A stretch of DNA of 64,000 nt from the NCBI RefSeq assembly GCF_000613725.1, contig NZ_BAJN01000005.1, forward strand, positions 101,811 through 165,810. The letters are read 5' to 3'. Made by a program: the position numbers and the translations under genes. Of the stretch, positions 44,176-54,017 are shown piece after piece (position 1 is the stretch's first letter; each line of letters begins with the position of its first letter). The stretch is from Hoylesella pleuritidis JCM 14110. Its GTDB lineage: Bacteria > Bacteroidota > Bacteroidia > Bacteroidales > Bacteroidaceae. Under the pieces are notes generated by a model, which worked only from the letters and a program-made list of their open reading frames with translations, did no database searches and was not told the origin of the DNA.

Positions 44176-47100
44176 ATGAACTTAACTAAGATTTTACAGT
44201 CGTTGTTCGGCAACAAGTCATCAAGGGATATGAAACTCATTCAACCACTTGTCGAGAAAGTGAAAGAGGTCTATCCCGACATTCAAAAACTGAGTAATGA
44301 CAGGTTGCGCGCTAAGACCAACGAGATCAAAAAATATGTGCAAGACTCAGCAAAAGAGCAGAAACAGCAGATTGCCAAGCTGAAATCGAAAATAGAAGAT
44401 ACGCCTATCGATGAGCGCGAAGATATTTTCAACCAAATCGACAAGCTCGAAAAAGAGGCTTTAGAGGTTTATGAGAAAGCCCTGAACGAGGTAATGCCCG
44501 TTGCTTTCAGCATTGTCAAAGATACGGCTCGCAGGTTTGCAGAGAATGAAGAGACCGTGGTTACGGCAACGGATTTTGACCGCGAACTGGCTGGGAATCC
44601 AACAAACGACTTCATCACCATCGACGGTGACAAAGCGATTTACCATAATCACTGGACTGCCGGAGGAAACAACCTCAAATGGGAAATGATTCATTACGAC
44701 GTGCAAATCTTCGGAGGAATCGCTCTCCATCAAGGAAAGATCGCCGAGATGGCCACAGGTGAGGGTAAAACTTTGGTTGCAACGCTCCCTGTTTTCCTTA
44801 ATGCGCTGACAGGAAACGGCGTCCACGTCGTAACGGTGAACGACTATTTGGCCAAGCGTGACTCTGAATGGATGGGCCCACTTTATATGTTCAATGGTCT
44901 GTCGGTGGACTGTATAGACAAACATCGGCCTAATTCGCCTGAACGTCGAAAAGCTTATCTGGCCGACATTACATTCGGAACGAACAATGAATTCGGCTTC
45001 GACTATCTGCGCGACAATATGGCCATCTCGCCGGCCGACCTTGTACAACGGGCTCATAACTATGCAATCGTGGATGAGGTAGACTCTGTCTTGATTGACG
45101 ATGCACGTACACCGCTTATTATTTCGGGCCCTGTTCCCAAAGGCGATGACCAAATGTTCGAGGAGTATCAGCCGTTAGTGGAGCGCTTGGTCGACGTACA
45201 ACGTAAGTTGGCCACACAATTCTTGGCCGACGCTCGTGCCAAAATCACCGAAGGACAAGAAAAGAAAGACCAGAAACTGACGGACGACGGTTTTCTCTCT
45301 CTGTATAGATCGTATAAGTGTTTGCCCAAAAACAAACCGCTGATTAAATATCTCTCCGAGGAGGGAATTAAAGCCGGGATGCTGAAAACGGAAGAAATCT
45401 ATATGGAAAACAACAATCGCCGTATGCCAGAGGCTGTAGAACCGCTCTATTTTGTGGTAGACGAGAAGCTGAACAGCTGTGATCTCACCGATAAAGGAAC
45501 AGAGTGGTTGGCTAATCAAGTGCAAGACCGCGACCTTTTCGTGTTGCCCGACATCACATCTCAACTCTCCGCATTAGAGGCAGACGCTACGCTCGATGCA
45601 CAAAACAAGTTAGATAAGAAAGACGAGCTGCTTAATCACTATGCTGTTCAAAGCGAACGCGTACACACGTTGCAACAATTGCTGAAAGCATATACGATGT
45701 TCAATAAGGACGATGAATATGTGGTGATGGACGGTGAAGTGAAAATCGTTGACGAACAAACAGGCCGTATAATGGAGGGACGCCGCTGGAGCGACGGGCT
45801 CCATCAAGCTATTGAGGCCAAAGAACACGTAAAAGTAGAAGCCGCTACCCAGACTTTCGCTACGATTACGTTGCAGAACTACTTCCGTATGTACCATAAA
45901 TTAGCGGGTATGACGGGTACGGCATCTACCGAAGCAGGCGAGTTCTGGGACATTTACAAGTTAGACGTGGTAGAGATTCCGACTAACAAACCCATACAAC
46001 GCAATGATATGGACGACCGTGTCTATAAAACGGCTCGCGAAAAATATGCGGCCGTGATCGACGAAATCGTCGAAATGCGCAACCAAGGACGCCCTTGTTT
46101 GGTGGGTACGACCTCTGTCGAGATTTCAGAGCTACTCTCGCGTATGCTAAAACTACGTAATATCCCCCATAATGTGCTCAATGCGAAACGCCATCAACAA
46201 GAAGCTAATATCGTGGTAGAGGCCGGACGCAGTACACTCGGCAAATGCACGATTACCGATGAGAACGGAAACACACACGAGGAAGAACGTATGTTGGGAG
46301 CCGTAACTATTGCAACGAATATGGCCGGACGTGGTACTGACATCAAGCTCACGCCCGAAGTTAAAGCAGCCGGCGGTTTGGCCATCATCGGCACAGAACG
46401 ACACGAGAGCCGTCGTGTAGATCGTCAGCTTCGTGGTCGTGCCGGACGCCAGGGCGATCCAGGCTCTTCTGTATTCTATGTCTCGTTGGAAGACAAGCTG
46501 ATGCGTCTGTTTGCATCCGAGCGAATAGCCAGTGTGATGGATCGACTCGGCTTTAAAGACGGTGAACGAATTGAGAGTCCGATGATCTCCAAGAGCATCG
46601 AGCGGGCGCAAAAGAAAGTGGAGGAAAACAACTTTGGCATTCGTAAGCACCTATTGGAATATGATGACGTGATGAACAAACAGCGCACCGTAATCTATGA
46701 AAAACGTCGTCACGCACTGATGGGCGAACGAATCGGAATGGATATTACCAATATTATCTGGGATCGCGTGGTCAATGCCATCGAATCTAACGACTTTGAA
46801 GGTTGCAAGGAAGACTTTCTCAAAGTCTTGGCTATGGAGTGTCCGTTTGATGAAAACGAGTTTATCAACGGCAACCGACAAGAACTCGAAGAGCGAACAT
46901 TCCAGGAGGCGATGGCAAGTTTCAAACGCAAGACCGACCGAATACAGAACCTCGCCTACCCTGTCATCAAACAAGTGGAAGAGAATGAGGGCAGCAAGTT
47001 CGAGCGCATTATGGTTCCCATCACTGACGGAAGGCAGGTTTTCAATATCCCTTGCCATTTGAAAGAGGCTTATGACAGTGAAGCCAAGTCGGTAGTCAAA

Positions 47101-47556
47101 CAATTTGAGAAAGTAATTATGCTTCATATTATCGACGATTGTTGGAAAGAGAACCTGCGGCAGCTTGACGAACTCCGCCACAGTGTGCAAAACGCGTCTT
47201 ACGAACAGAAAGATCCACTATTGATATTCAAGCTCGAAAGCGTTAAACTTTTCGACTCGATGGTCAACGATATGAACAATCGCATCTCCAGCATCTTGAT
47301 GCGCGGGCAAATCCCCGATATGCAGCAAGAGATTCAAGAGGCTGCACCCGAAGAACGAAGCCAGCGCTACACCGAGCAGAAAGACAGTCTTACCGATCCC
47401 GATCAGCAGGCAGCTGCCCATCAAGATACACGCGAGAATGTGCAACACAGCCACACGCCGTATATCAAAGAGAAGATGCCGCGCCCCAATGATTCCTGTC
47501 CTTGCGGCAGCGGTAAGAAATTTAAGAACTGCCACGGCAGAGGAATCAGGCAGTGA
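44176..47556 (+). CDS. secA: Preprotein translocase motor SecA
   Basis: The 1126-residue protein is long for SecA (E. coli 901) because of insertions common in Bacteroidota, such as the charged segment near residues 340-370. Walker A is MATGEGKT (residues 192-199), Walker [17 protein letters not shown]. Helicase motif [14 protein letters not shown] and [15 protein letters not shown] are present. The C-terminus has the SEC-C zinc motif [14 protein letters not shown]. SecA drives unfolded preproteins through SecYEG with ATP. It stands as a single gene after its own promoter. Confidence 0.97.
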   Translation: MNLTKILQSLFGNKSSRDMKLIQPLVEKVKEVYPDIQKLSNDRLRAKTNEIKKYVQDSAKEQKQQIAKLKSKIEDTPIDEREDIFNQIDKLEKEALEVYEKALNEVMPVAFSIVKDTARRFAENEETVVTATDFDRELAGNPTNDFITIDGDKAIYHNHWTAGGNNLKWEMIHYDVQIFGGIALHQGKIAEMATGEGKTLVATLPVFLNALTGNGVHVVTVNDYLAKRDSEWMGPLYMFNGLSVDCIDKHRPNSPERRKAYLADITFGTNNEFGFDYLRDNMAISPADLVQRAHNYAIVDEVDSVLIDDARTPLIISGPVPKGDDQMFEEYQPLVERLVDVQRKLATQFLADARAKITEGQEKKDQKLTDDGFLSLYRSYKCLPKNKPLIKYLSEEGIKAGMLKTEEIYMENNNRRMPEAVEPLYFVVDEKLNSCDLTDKGTEWLANQVQDRDLFVLPDITSQLSALEADATLDAQNKLDKKDELLNHYAVQSERVHTLQQLLKAYTMFNKDDEYVVMDGEVKIVDEQTGRIMEGRRWSDGLHQAIEAKEHVKVEAATQTFATITLQNYFRMYHKLAGMTGTASTEAGEFWDIYKLDVVEIPTNKPIQRNDMDDRVYKTAREKYAAVIDEIVEMRNQGRPCLVGTTSVEISELLSRMLKLRNIPHNVLNAKRHQQEANIVVEAGRSTLGKCTITDENGNTHEEERMLGAVTIATNMAGRGTDIKLTPEVKAAGGLAIIGTERHESRRVDRQLRGRAGRQGDPGSSVFYVSLEDKLMRLFASERIASVMDRLGFKDGERIESPMISKSIERAQKKVEENNFGIRKHLLEYDDVMNKQRTVIYEKRRHALMGERIGMDITNIIWDRVVNAIESNDFEGCKEDFLKVLAMECPFDENEFINGNRQELEERTFQEAMASFKRKTDRIQNLAYPVIKQVEENEGSKFERIMVPITDGRQVFNIPCHLKEAYDSEAKSVVKQFEKVIMLHIIDDCWKENLRQLDELRHSVQNASYEQKDPLLIFKLESVKLFDSMVNDMNNRISSILMRGQIPDMQQEIQEAAPEERSQRYTEQKDSLTDPDQQAAAHQDTRENVQHSHTPYIKEKMPRPNDSCPCGSGKKFKNCHGRGIRQ

Positions 47557-47567
47557 TGAGTGAATAA

Positions 47568-47693
47568 GTTTGACGAGTAGACAAGTGAATGAGTAAACAA
47601 GAGCATTCTTTCGCTTATCTACTCGTCAATTCGTTAATCTGCCACCAGCCAACTCCATCCCTCATCAACTCATTAACTTGTTTACTCATTTAC
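47568..47693. repeat. Degenerate CTCGTCAACT tandem words, copy 3
   Basis: Units such as TTGACGAGTAGACAAGTGAA, CTACTCGTCAATTCG, CTCATCAACTCATTAACTTG and TTTACTCATTTAC fill the gap between secA and the ABC gene. The two halves are of opposite sense and could pair. The same word family is at 20885-20936 and 29561-29658. Confidence 0.55.
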
Positions 47694-47707
47694 TATCCCC
47701 TTCTTAT

Positions 47708-48421
47708 ATGTCTATCCAAATCAACCATCTGAAAAAAGCATTCGGAGACAACGTCGCAGTAGATATCCCGGAGCTTCAAATTCATTCCAGTGAGATATTG
47801 GGCCTCGTCGGCAACAACGGAGCAGGTAAAACTACCCTGTTCCGACTCATTCTCGATCTCCTCAAAGCAGATGAAGGAGAAGTCGCAATTGACGGAACCA
47901 ATCCCGCAAAGTCGGAAGATTGGAAACAAGTTACAGGTGCTTACATCGACGAAGGATTTCTGATCGACTTTCTTACGCCCGAAGAATACTTCGAGTTTAT
48001 CGGCAAAATATGCAATATGAACAAGTCTCTCATCGCCGAACGCATCGAAGAATTCACCAGACTGATGAACGGTGAAATCTTGGGGCATAAAAAACTGATC
48101 CGCGACTTCTCTGCCGGCAACAAGCAAAAAATCGGTATCATCTCGGCCCTCTTTAATCACCCGCAGACAGTTATTCTCGACGAGCCTTTCAACTTTTTAG
48201 ACCCATCGAGTCAGAACATCCTCAAACGCCTCCTCGTCGACTATAATCACGCCACAGGAGCCACCATCCTCATATCCAGTCATAATCTCCAACACACGGT
48301 CGATATCAGCACACGCATCGCGCTTTTGGAGCACGGCTGCATTCTAAAAGACCTCTCCAACGAGGCCGGAAGCGCCGAAAAAGAACTTGAAGATTATTTC
48401 AACATCCAAGCCCAAGAATAG
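47708..48421 (+). CDS. ABC transporter ATP-binding protein without an adjacent permease
   Basis: A 237-residue ATPase from ATG 47708 (MSIQINHLKKAFGD); the upstream in-frame ATG at 47678 lies inside the repeat and is rejected. Walker A is GLVGNNGAGKTT, the signature segment DFSAGNKQKIGI, Walker B TVILDEPFNFLDP, followed by a switch His in SSHNLQH. It belongs to the ABC-2 export type (YxlF/CcmA-like). Normally a permease follows, but the next gene is feoB, so the partner must be elsewhere or the gene is an orphan. Confidence 0.88.
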   Translation: MSIQINHLKKAFGDNVAVDIPELQIHSSEILGLVGNNGAGKTTLFRLILDLLKADEGEVAIDGTNPAKSEDWKQVTGAYIDEGFLIDFLTPEEYFEFIGKICNMNKSLIAERIEEFTRLMNGEILGHKKLIRDFSAGNKQKIGIISALFNHPQTVILDEPFNFLDPSSQNILKRLLVDYNHATGATILISSHNLQHTVDISTRIALLEHGCILKDLSNEAGSAEKELEDYFNIQAQE

Positions 48422-48543
48422 AAATAAAATCTGAATCCAAATAAATGATCCGCTAAACAGATTTCTCTTGGAAGGATTCATCTGTTATCCTACATTTTAA
48501 CCCACTTTAAAAACCTTGCAACCCATTTGCAATAAAAATATCG

Positions 48544-48551
48544 TATTTTTG
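48544..48551 (+). promoter_or_regulatory. -7 element for feoB
   Basis: TATTTTTG, 27 bases before the ATG at 48579. Two candidate -33 words (TTGC near 48516 and TTTG at 48526) are off the usual spacing. Confidence 0.45.
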
Positions 48552-48578
48552 CAACAAACTTGAAGTTTAAGACAGATT

Positions 48579-51134
48579 ATGATGCGATTATCAGATTTAA
48601 AGACAGGCCAACGCGGCGTCATCGTCAAGGTTTTAGGGCACGGTAGTTTTCGCAAACGTATTGTCGAGATGGGGTTTATTAAAGGGAAATCCGTAGAAGT
48701 GCTGCTCAACGCACCGCTGCAAGACCCTGTGAAATATAAGATTATGGGCTATGAGATCTCACTCAGACGTGATGAGGCCCGAATGATCGAAGTTATTTCA
48801 GTAGACGAAGCGCTGGCTTTGGAGGAAAATGAAGCCGCACCAGCTGATCGGCACAGCATCTTCGTCAATTCAAATGAAGAACGAATGCCGCTTACTAAGC
48901 AACAAATGCACGACGCTGCAATGAAAAAACGGCGCACCATCAATGTCGCACTCGTGGGCAATCCCAACTGCGGCAAAACCTCGCTGTTCAACTTTGCATC
49001 GGGTGCTCACGAGCGTGTGGGCAATTATTCGGGCGTAACTGTCGACGCCAAAGAGGGCCGCGCTTCATTCGAAGGTTATGAGTTTCATCTCGTCGACTTA
49101 CCCGGCACTTACTCACTCTCAGCTTACAGCCCGGAGGAGATGTATGTGCGGCACCAGATTCTTGACAAGACACCCGATATTATCATCAATGTCATCGACG
49201 CAAGTAATCTTGAACGAAATCTTTATCTCACCACCCAGCTCGTGGATATGGACCTCCGAATGGTCTGTGCACTGAATATGTTTGACGAATTTGAATCGCG
49301 CGGCGACACACTTGATTATCAAAAATTGGGTCAACTCTTCGGAGTTCCGATGATTCCAACCGTTTTCAGGACAGGGCGCGGCGTTGACTTGCTTTTCCAC
49401 ATCATCATCAATATGTATGAAGGCGTCGACTTTTTAGATCGCGAGGGCAACATCAACCCCGAAGTTGCTAAGGATTTACAGAACTGGCATAAGCGTTATG
49501 AGAAGTCAAATGATACAGATCACCTCGAAGATTTTGCTCACGGTACACGTCCACGACGCAATATTTTCCGACATATTCACGTCAATCACGGAAAATACAT
49601 CGAGCAAGCCATCGACGATATACGAGAAACGCTGCGCGATAACGAGCAACTCGACTCGAAATATTCCACTCGTTATTTAGCAATCAAGCTTTTGGAAAAC
49701 GATGCCAACATCACTGCGCTTACCCGTACGTTGCCCAATGCCCAAGCCGTCAGCAGTGCTGTTGCCCGGGGCGAGCAGCTGATCAAAGAAGAAACTAAGG
49801 AAGACTGTGAAACGGCTATAATGGATGCGAAATACGGGTTTATTCACGGCGCCTTACAGGAAGCTGGCTTTGCCGAAGGCAAAAAACAAGATACCTATCA
49901 GACGACACATTTCTTAGATGCCATCATCACGCACAAATATTTAGGTTTTCCTCTCTTTTTCCTTTTCCTTTATATAATGTTCCAAGTCACCTTTTCGCTA
50001 GGACAATATCCGATGGACTGGATCGACGCGGGTGTTGCAGCCTTAGGCGATTGGGTTAGTAGGTCAATGCCCGACGGTCCAGTCAAAGCAATGCTTGTCG
50101 ATGGTGTGATCGGAGGTGTCGGAGCAGTGATTGTTTTCCTGCCACAAATATTGATTCTCTATTTCTTCATTTCGTTTATGGAAGACAGCGGCTATATGGC
50201 GCGCGCGGCATTCATTATGGATAAGTTGATGCATAAGATGGGCTTGCACGGCAAATCGTTCATTCCGCTGATTATGGGATTCGGTTGTAACGTGCCGGCA
50301 ATTATGGCCACACGTACCATCGAGAGCAGACGGTCGCGACTTATCACGATGCTGGTACTCCCGATGATGAGTTGTTCGGCCCGCCTGCCCATTTACATAA
50401 TGATTACCGGCACTTTCTTCGCCTTACAATATCGCTCGATTATTATGCTCTCTCTGTATGCCATCGGTATTCTGATGGCTGTAATTATCAGTCGATTGTT
50501 CAGCAAATACGTCATCAAAGGCGAAGACACACCTTTCGTAATGGAGCTTCCTCCTTATCGGTTTCCCACGAGTAAAGCCATCATTCGCCACACTTGGGAA
50601 AAAGGCAAACAGTATCTCAAAAAGATGGGAGGCATCATTCTCGTGGCCAGTATTATCGTTTGGGCACTGGGATATTTCCCACACAACGATCAGTTAGACA
50701 ATCAGACACAACAAGAGCAAAGCTATATTGGGCGAATCGGTAAGGCCATCGAACCGGTCTTCCGCCCGCAGGGATTTGATTGGAAACTTGATGTGGGGCT
50801 ACTGGCCGGTGTCGGAGCCAAAGAAATCGTAGCCTCAACAATGGGTGTATTATACAGTAATGATTCGAGTGTGGCTGAAAGTAACGACACTGACAACGAT
50901 ACCGCCAAATACACCCGACTAAGACGTCAGATGCTTTCAGACGGTATCACGCCGCTTGCGGCTTACAGTTATCTGCTCTTCGTGCTGCTCTATTTCCCTT
51001 GTGTGGCCACGATTGCGGCTATCAAGAACGAGAGTGGCTCGTGGAAATGGGCACTATTCGGCGCTCTCTACACCACAGCCTTAGCGTGGATTGTGAGTGC
51101 CGCAGTCTATCAAGTGGGGCAATTATTCTCTTAA
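48579..51134 (+). CDS. feoB: Ferrous iron transporter FeoB with fused N-terminal FeoA domain
   Basis: The 851-residue protein begins with a FeoA/SH3-like domain (residues 1-75: MMRLSDLKTGQRGVIVKVLG...). After a linker comes the NFeoB GTPase: G1 GNPNCGKTS (127-135), G2/switch VGNYSGVTVDAK, G3 DLPGTYSL, G4 NMFDEFE. Membrane gate domains follow, with LGFPLFFLFLYIMFQVTFSLG, GFGCNVPAIMATRTI and LPMMSCSARLPIYIMITG (both Cys motifs of the Feo pore). FeoB imports Fe(II) across the inner membrane; the FeoA fusion is common in Bacteroidota. It stands alone; no Fur box could be supported. Confidence 0.96.
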   Translation: MMRLSDLKTGQRGVIVKVLGHGSFRKRIVEMGFIKGKSVEVLLNAPLQDPVKYKIMGYEISLRRDEARMIEVISVDEALALEENEAAPADRHSIFVNSNEERMPLTKQQMHDAAMKKRRTINVALVGNPNCGKTSLFNFASGAHERVGNYSGVTVDAKEGRASFEGYEFHLVDLPGTYSLSAYSPEEMYVRHQILDKTPDIIINVIDASNLERNLYLTTQLVDMDLRMVCALNMFDEFESRGDTLDYQKLGQLFGVPMIPTVFRTGRGVDLLFHIIINMYEGVDFLDREGNINPEVAKDLQNWHKRYEKSNDTDHLEDFAHGTRPRRNIFRHIHVNHGKYIEQAIDDIRETLRDNEQLDSKYSTRYLAIKLLENDANITALTRTLPNAQAVSSAVARGEQLIKEETKEDCETAIMDAKYGFIHGALQEAGFAEGKKQDTYQTTHFLDAIITHKYLGFPLFFLFLYIMFQVTFSLGQYPMDWIDAGVAALGDWVSRSMPDGPVKAMLVDGVIGGVGAVIVFLPQILILYFFISFMEDSGYMARAAFIMDKLMHKMGLHGKSFIPLIMGFGCNVPAIMATRTIESRRSRLITMLVLPMMSCSARLPIYIMITGTFFALQYRSIIMLSLYAIGILMAVIISRLFSKYVIKGEDTPFVMELPPYRFPTSKAIIRHTWEKGKQYLKKMGGIILVASIIVWALGYFPHNDQLDNQTQQEQSYIGRIGKAIEPVFRPQGFDWKLDVGLLAGVGAKEIVASTMGVLYSNDSSVAESNDTDNDTAKYTRLRRQMLSDGITPLAAYSYLLFVLLYFPCVATIAAIKNESGSWKWALFGALYTTALAWIVSAAVYQVGQLFS

Positions 51135-51283
51135 CTTCATAAATTAAAAAGTCAGAAATCTGTGAATAAAGATTCCGCTTTTTTAAACGAGAGAGCAAAA
51201 GAAAGCATAGGCCAGAGCATCTTGTATGTTCCTGAAAATCAAGAATATATAAAACATTTTCCGTTTAATTACTTCTTGCCTTG

Positions 51284-51325
51284 CAACTAATGGTTAAACG
51301 CCTTACGATTGACGGTATATTGCAG
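51284..51325 (+). repeat. Copy of the TTGCAACT...GGTTAAAC repeat unit
   Basis: TTGCAACTAATGGTTAAACG and the following GATTGACGGTATATTGCA resemble TTGCAACTGACGGTTAAACA at 1939-1958 and its neighbours. The 51135-51548 gap holds no supported gene; a plus-strand TACTTTTG at 51434-51441 could be a -7 box but has no -33 and no gene after it. Confidence 0.45.
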
Positions 51326-51548
51326 GATGATTAACAGTAAATGAAAATACGATCAATTAGAAGTAATTCCGCCAACGGGTAAAAGATTATATATTTAAAG
51401 TTTTATAACATGGTTTCTCCGCTCACTCACGTGTACTTTTGCTCGCTTCTTCGAACTTCTTTACCAGCCTGTAAACATATGATTTCTATACTCCATGAGA
51501 AAGGGAATACGTGAAGTGAGCATTCAAACAAGCTGAAACAAAAACAGA

Positions 51549-51574
51549 AAAGGCCTGCATTATCGCAGGCCTTT
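51549..51574 (-). terminator. Terminator at the end of the N-glycan-type locus
   Basis: AAAGGCCTGC (51549-51558) and GCAGGCCTTT (51565-51574) make a perfect 10-bp stem with a six-base loop. On the minus strand it is followed by TCTGTTTTTG. It lies about 50 bases past the last gene of the leftward locus. Confidence 0.8.
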
Positions 51575-51625
51575 CCCAATCAGTATAACTACTTATTACC
51601 AACGTATGATAGAAAAAGTTTTGAG

Positions 51626-52611
51626 TTAATCTTCAATTTCAGCTTCAGCCTTCTTTAAACAGAAGTAACCGGAGTGTAAATAGTTATCCTTAATGAGATA
51701 CATAATACCCCACACGCGCGAACCATCAACCTTGATAATTTCGACGTTCACATTTTCATAGGTTTTTTGGTTGCTGCTCCACGGGTCGTTAACCAACACC
51801 TTTCCATCAGATTTCTTACCTACGGTGAGATCACCGCTGAACCAGCACTTGATACAATTGCCGTAGAAATCCCATTGGGCAAGATTCATACCGTTGTCCT
51901 TAGTCAGTCCCATCGTACCCCAGCTGGAAGATCGATCGTTGTCGAAGAAGATACCGTCGTTTGTCGACGCCATAATTTTTGCCTTTTCCTCCTCGGTGAA
52001 AGCTACGTCGGTGGTTTCTACCTGTACCTTAACGGTCTGCTTCAGCCCCATCATGTCGGTGACGATGACGTCCGTTGAGCCGTTCGCCACGCCCCGAATA
52101 GTAATCACATCGCCTTTTACGAACTGCACGTCGGCCACTTTCGTGTTGTTGCTGACAGCCTTATAGTTGCCATTTCCTCCGGTCACGGTCACCTCGGCAG
52201 TGCCGTCGGTATGGCCGAGTTTCATTGTTATGTTCACAACTTCCTTATTGAGCGTCATCTTGAAATACATCGACTTCACGATGACACGCTTATAGTTGCC
52301 AATGGCATCCGAGATGATAATTCCCGTTTTTCCTTTCACCGCACTCTTAACAGTCACGACATTGCCCGCTATCGTGGCCGAGGCAACATCCGGATTCTCA
52401 ACAATCAGTTTATAATCGCCGCCGCCGGCAGTGATATTAAAGGTGGAAGACTCACCCACTCCTACCTTCACCGTGTCTGTACTCAAAGTGATGGGCGTCG
52501 TCTCTTTCAGCTTCTGTTCTGGTTCGGGCATATCGTTCTCATTGCTACAGGCAGTAAGTGCCAAGCAAGAACAGTTGCCGTCATAGCCGAATACAAATAT
52601 TTTGCTTTCAT
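51626..52611 (-). CDS. Ig-like (BIG2-type) lipoprotein with a frameshift in its signal peptide
   Basis: ATG 52611 gives MKAKYLYSAMTATVLA; the rest of the protein (ALTACSNENDMPEPEQKL...) is in another frame, entered at about 52566. One extra base (GCC TTG GCA for GC TTG GCA) rejoins a normal lipoprotein signal ending LTAC. A TTG at 52564 could start the intact frame but would give no usable signal. The body has two bacterial Ig-like repeats (about 80 residues each: ITLSTDTVKVGVGESSTFNI, NKEVVNITMKLGHTDGTAEV), then a C-terminal domain (NLAQWDFYGNCIKCWFSGDL). It probably binds ligand or spaces other proteins at the surface. Last gene of the GH18 locus. Confidence 0.75.
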
Positions 52612-52631
52612 CTTTTTATATTTTTAGCATG

Positions 52632-53999
52632 TTACCAATCTTTTGCATAGTTGCCAGTCCGTATGGTCGCCTCGCCATAGAAAGCTTGAGTGATCGTGCT
52701 TAAACGAGAAGCATAGCCATTATTGGGATTCAGCGAGAACACCATTGTGCCGCCATAGCCCTCAGACTTAATCCGCTCTGCATCCCATGAACTAATGATG
52801 CGTCCTTGAGCAAACTCAGACGAAGCCTGAATCATGCCTTTCTTTGCTAATCCGGGATAGTTGCGGGCCAGATCGCTGTAGCGTCCGTAGTCCTGAATAG
52901 CGTAGTCGATGTATTCGCCAGGCTGATGTCCGTCTACTTCATACAAACTTCCAGTACGGCTGTAGACGTACACTTCCATGAGTTTATCAGGCATGGCACG
53001 CTTGCATTCGTAGCAAAGACGCGACGCGGCTTCAATTGACGGAGCAACGAATCCGGGATAGCTGCCATAACTGGAATACTCGTCATCAAAGAAAATGCCA
53101 TCGAGTCCGTAAGCATCGACAACCGCTTTCAGTTCTTGGGCAAATCTTTTAGCCCCTTCAGTAGAAAGATTGGCAACACCCGAACGGTCGTGGTTGCCCA
53201 AAATACCCAGAATGACCTTCATGCCTTTTTGCTGCAACGGCTTCAGATATTTTTCCCGATAATCGAGCAGGTGCTGCACGTTCTCATTGTTATAGTTGTA
53301 CACCTCGCCAGTTTCTACGTTATAGTTGATGTTTCCCGAGAAGAGAATCACCTGGTCAATGACGAATTTGCCCGACTCCTTCAGTGTATAGCAGAGATTA
53401 TGAAGCGGATTGGCATCGTTCACCTCTATGCAACTGATAACCTGCAGGCCACCTTCCTTGTGACAGTTGGGCATTTTGGTGATGTCACGCACGATGAGCA
53501 CGAACTCGCCCTTGTCCTTCGACGCCTGAGCGGCGCCCTTCACGCTCACGGGAATGGCGTAGATGCCGTTCTTCTCCAGTTCTTCGGCCGAAGTATATTC
53601 TACTGTCACCTTCGACGACTTCATGGCTCCGGCAGCCACCTTTGCCGTTCCACCCACCTTGACGAGCTTCTCGGGCAGGGCCTTGATGTTGGTTCCGTGA
53701 ACCTTATTGTAATTTTTGAGGGCCTTGGTGTCATACATCAACGTGTATTCCTGGTCGGTAGTGGCAGCCTTCGACAGGTTGACGTAGAAATCGATGGAGC
53801 CTTTCTCGTTGAAGATGAGCGAGTCCTGACGACTGTAGCCGTATTTATCGGTGATAAAAGCGAGATTGTTCTCCGACGTCCGATAGTTACTTTCGTCGAC
53901 GCGGGGCACGTCTATATCGTTCGCACAGGAAGCCACTATGACCAGTCCTGCCAGCGAGAGTGCCAGCGTCTTGATACTATTGATATTCATAAGTTTCAT
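52632..53999 (-). CDS. GH18 endo-beta-N-acetylglucosaminidase with N-terminal DUF1735 (EndoBT/EndoF type)
   Basis: The 455-residue lipoprotein has a lipobox GLVIVASC (Cys 25). A DUF1735 region follows (about 60-170: GSIDFYVNLSKAATTDQEYTLM...), then a GH18 barrel. The catalytic motif is LDGIFFDDEY, with Glu 307 as acid and Asp 305 as its partner; this fits the DGxxxDxE form of N-glycan endoglycosidases such as the Bacteroides BT3987 enzyme. These enzymes cleave the chitobiose core of N-glycans at the cell surface, releasing the glycan for the SusCD importer. It starts 18 bases after the DUF1735-LamG gene. High-mannose specificity is an inference from locus order. Confidence 0.87.
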   Translation of the reverse strand: MKLMNINSIKTLALSLAGLVIVASCANDIDVPRVDESNYRTSENNLAFITDKYGYSRQDSLIFNEKGSIDFYVNLSKAATTDQEYTLMYDTKALKNYNKVHGTNIKALPEKLVKVGGTAKVAAGAMKSSKVTVEYTSAEELEKNGIYAIPVSVKGAAQASKDKGEFVLIVRDITKMPNCHKEGGLQVISCIEVNDANPLHNLCYTLKESGKFVIDQVILFSGNINYNVETGEVYNYNNENVQHLLDYREKYLKPLQQKGMKVILGILGNHDRSGVANLSTEGAKRFAQELKAVVDAYGLDGIFFDDEYSSYGSYPGFVAPSIEAASRLCYECKRAMPDKLMEVYVYSRTGSLYEVDGHQPGEYIDYAIQDYGRYSDLARNYPGLAKKGMIQASSEFAQGRIISSWDAERIKSEGYGGTMVFSLNPNNGYASRLSTITQAFYGEATIRTGNYAKDW

Positions 54000-54017
54000 G
54001 TGATTTAAGTTAAAGGG

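Noticed and set aside
51434..51441. Plus-strand TACTTTTG as a promoter
   Set aside because: There is no -33 element and no plus-strand gene follows, so chance occurrence is likely.
53136..54008. 290-residue plus-strand frame
   Set aside because: Antisense to the GH18 endoglycosidase gene, with no family pattern; it is a by-product of codon bias.
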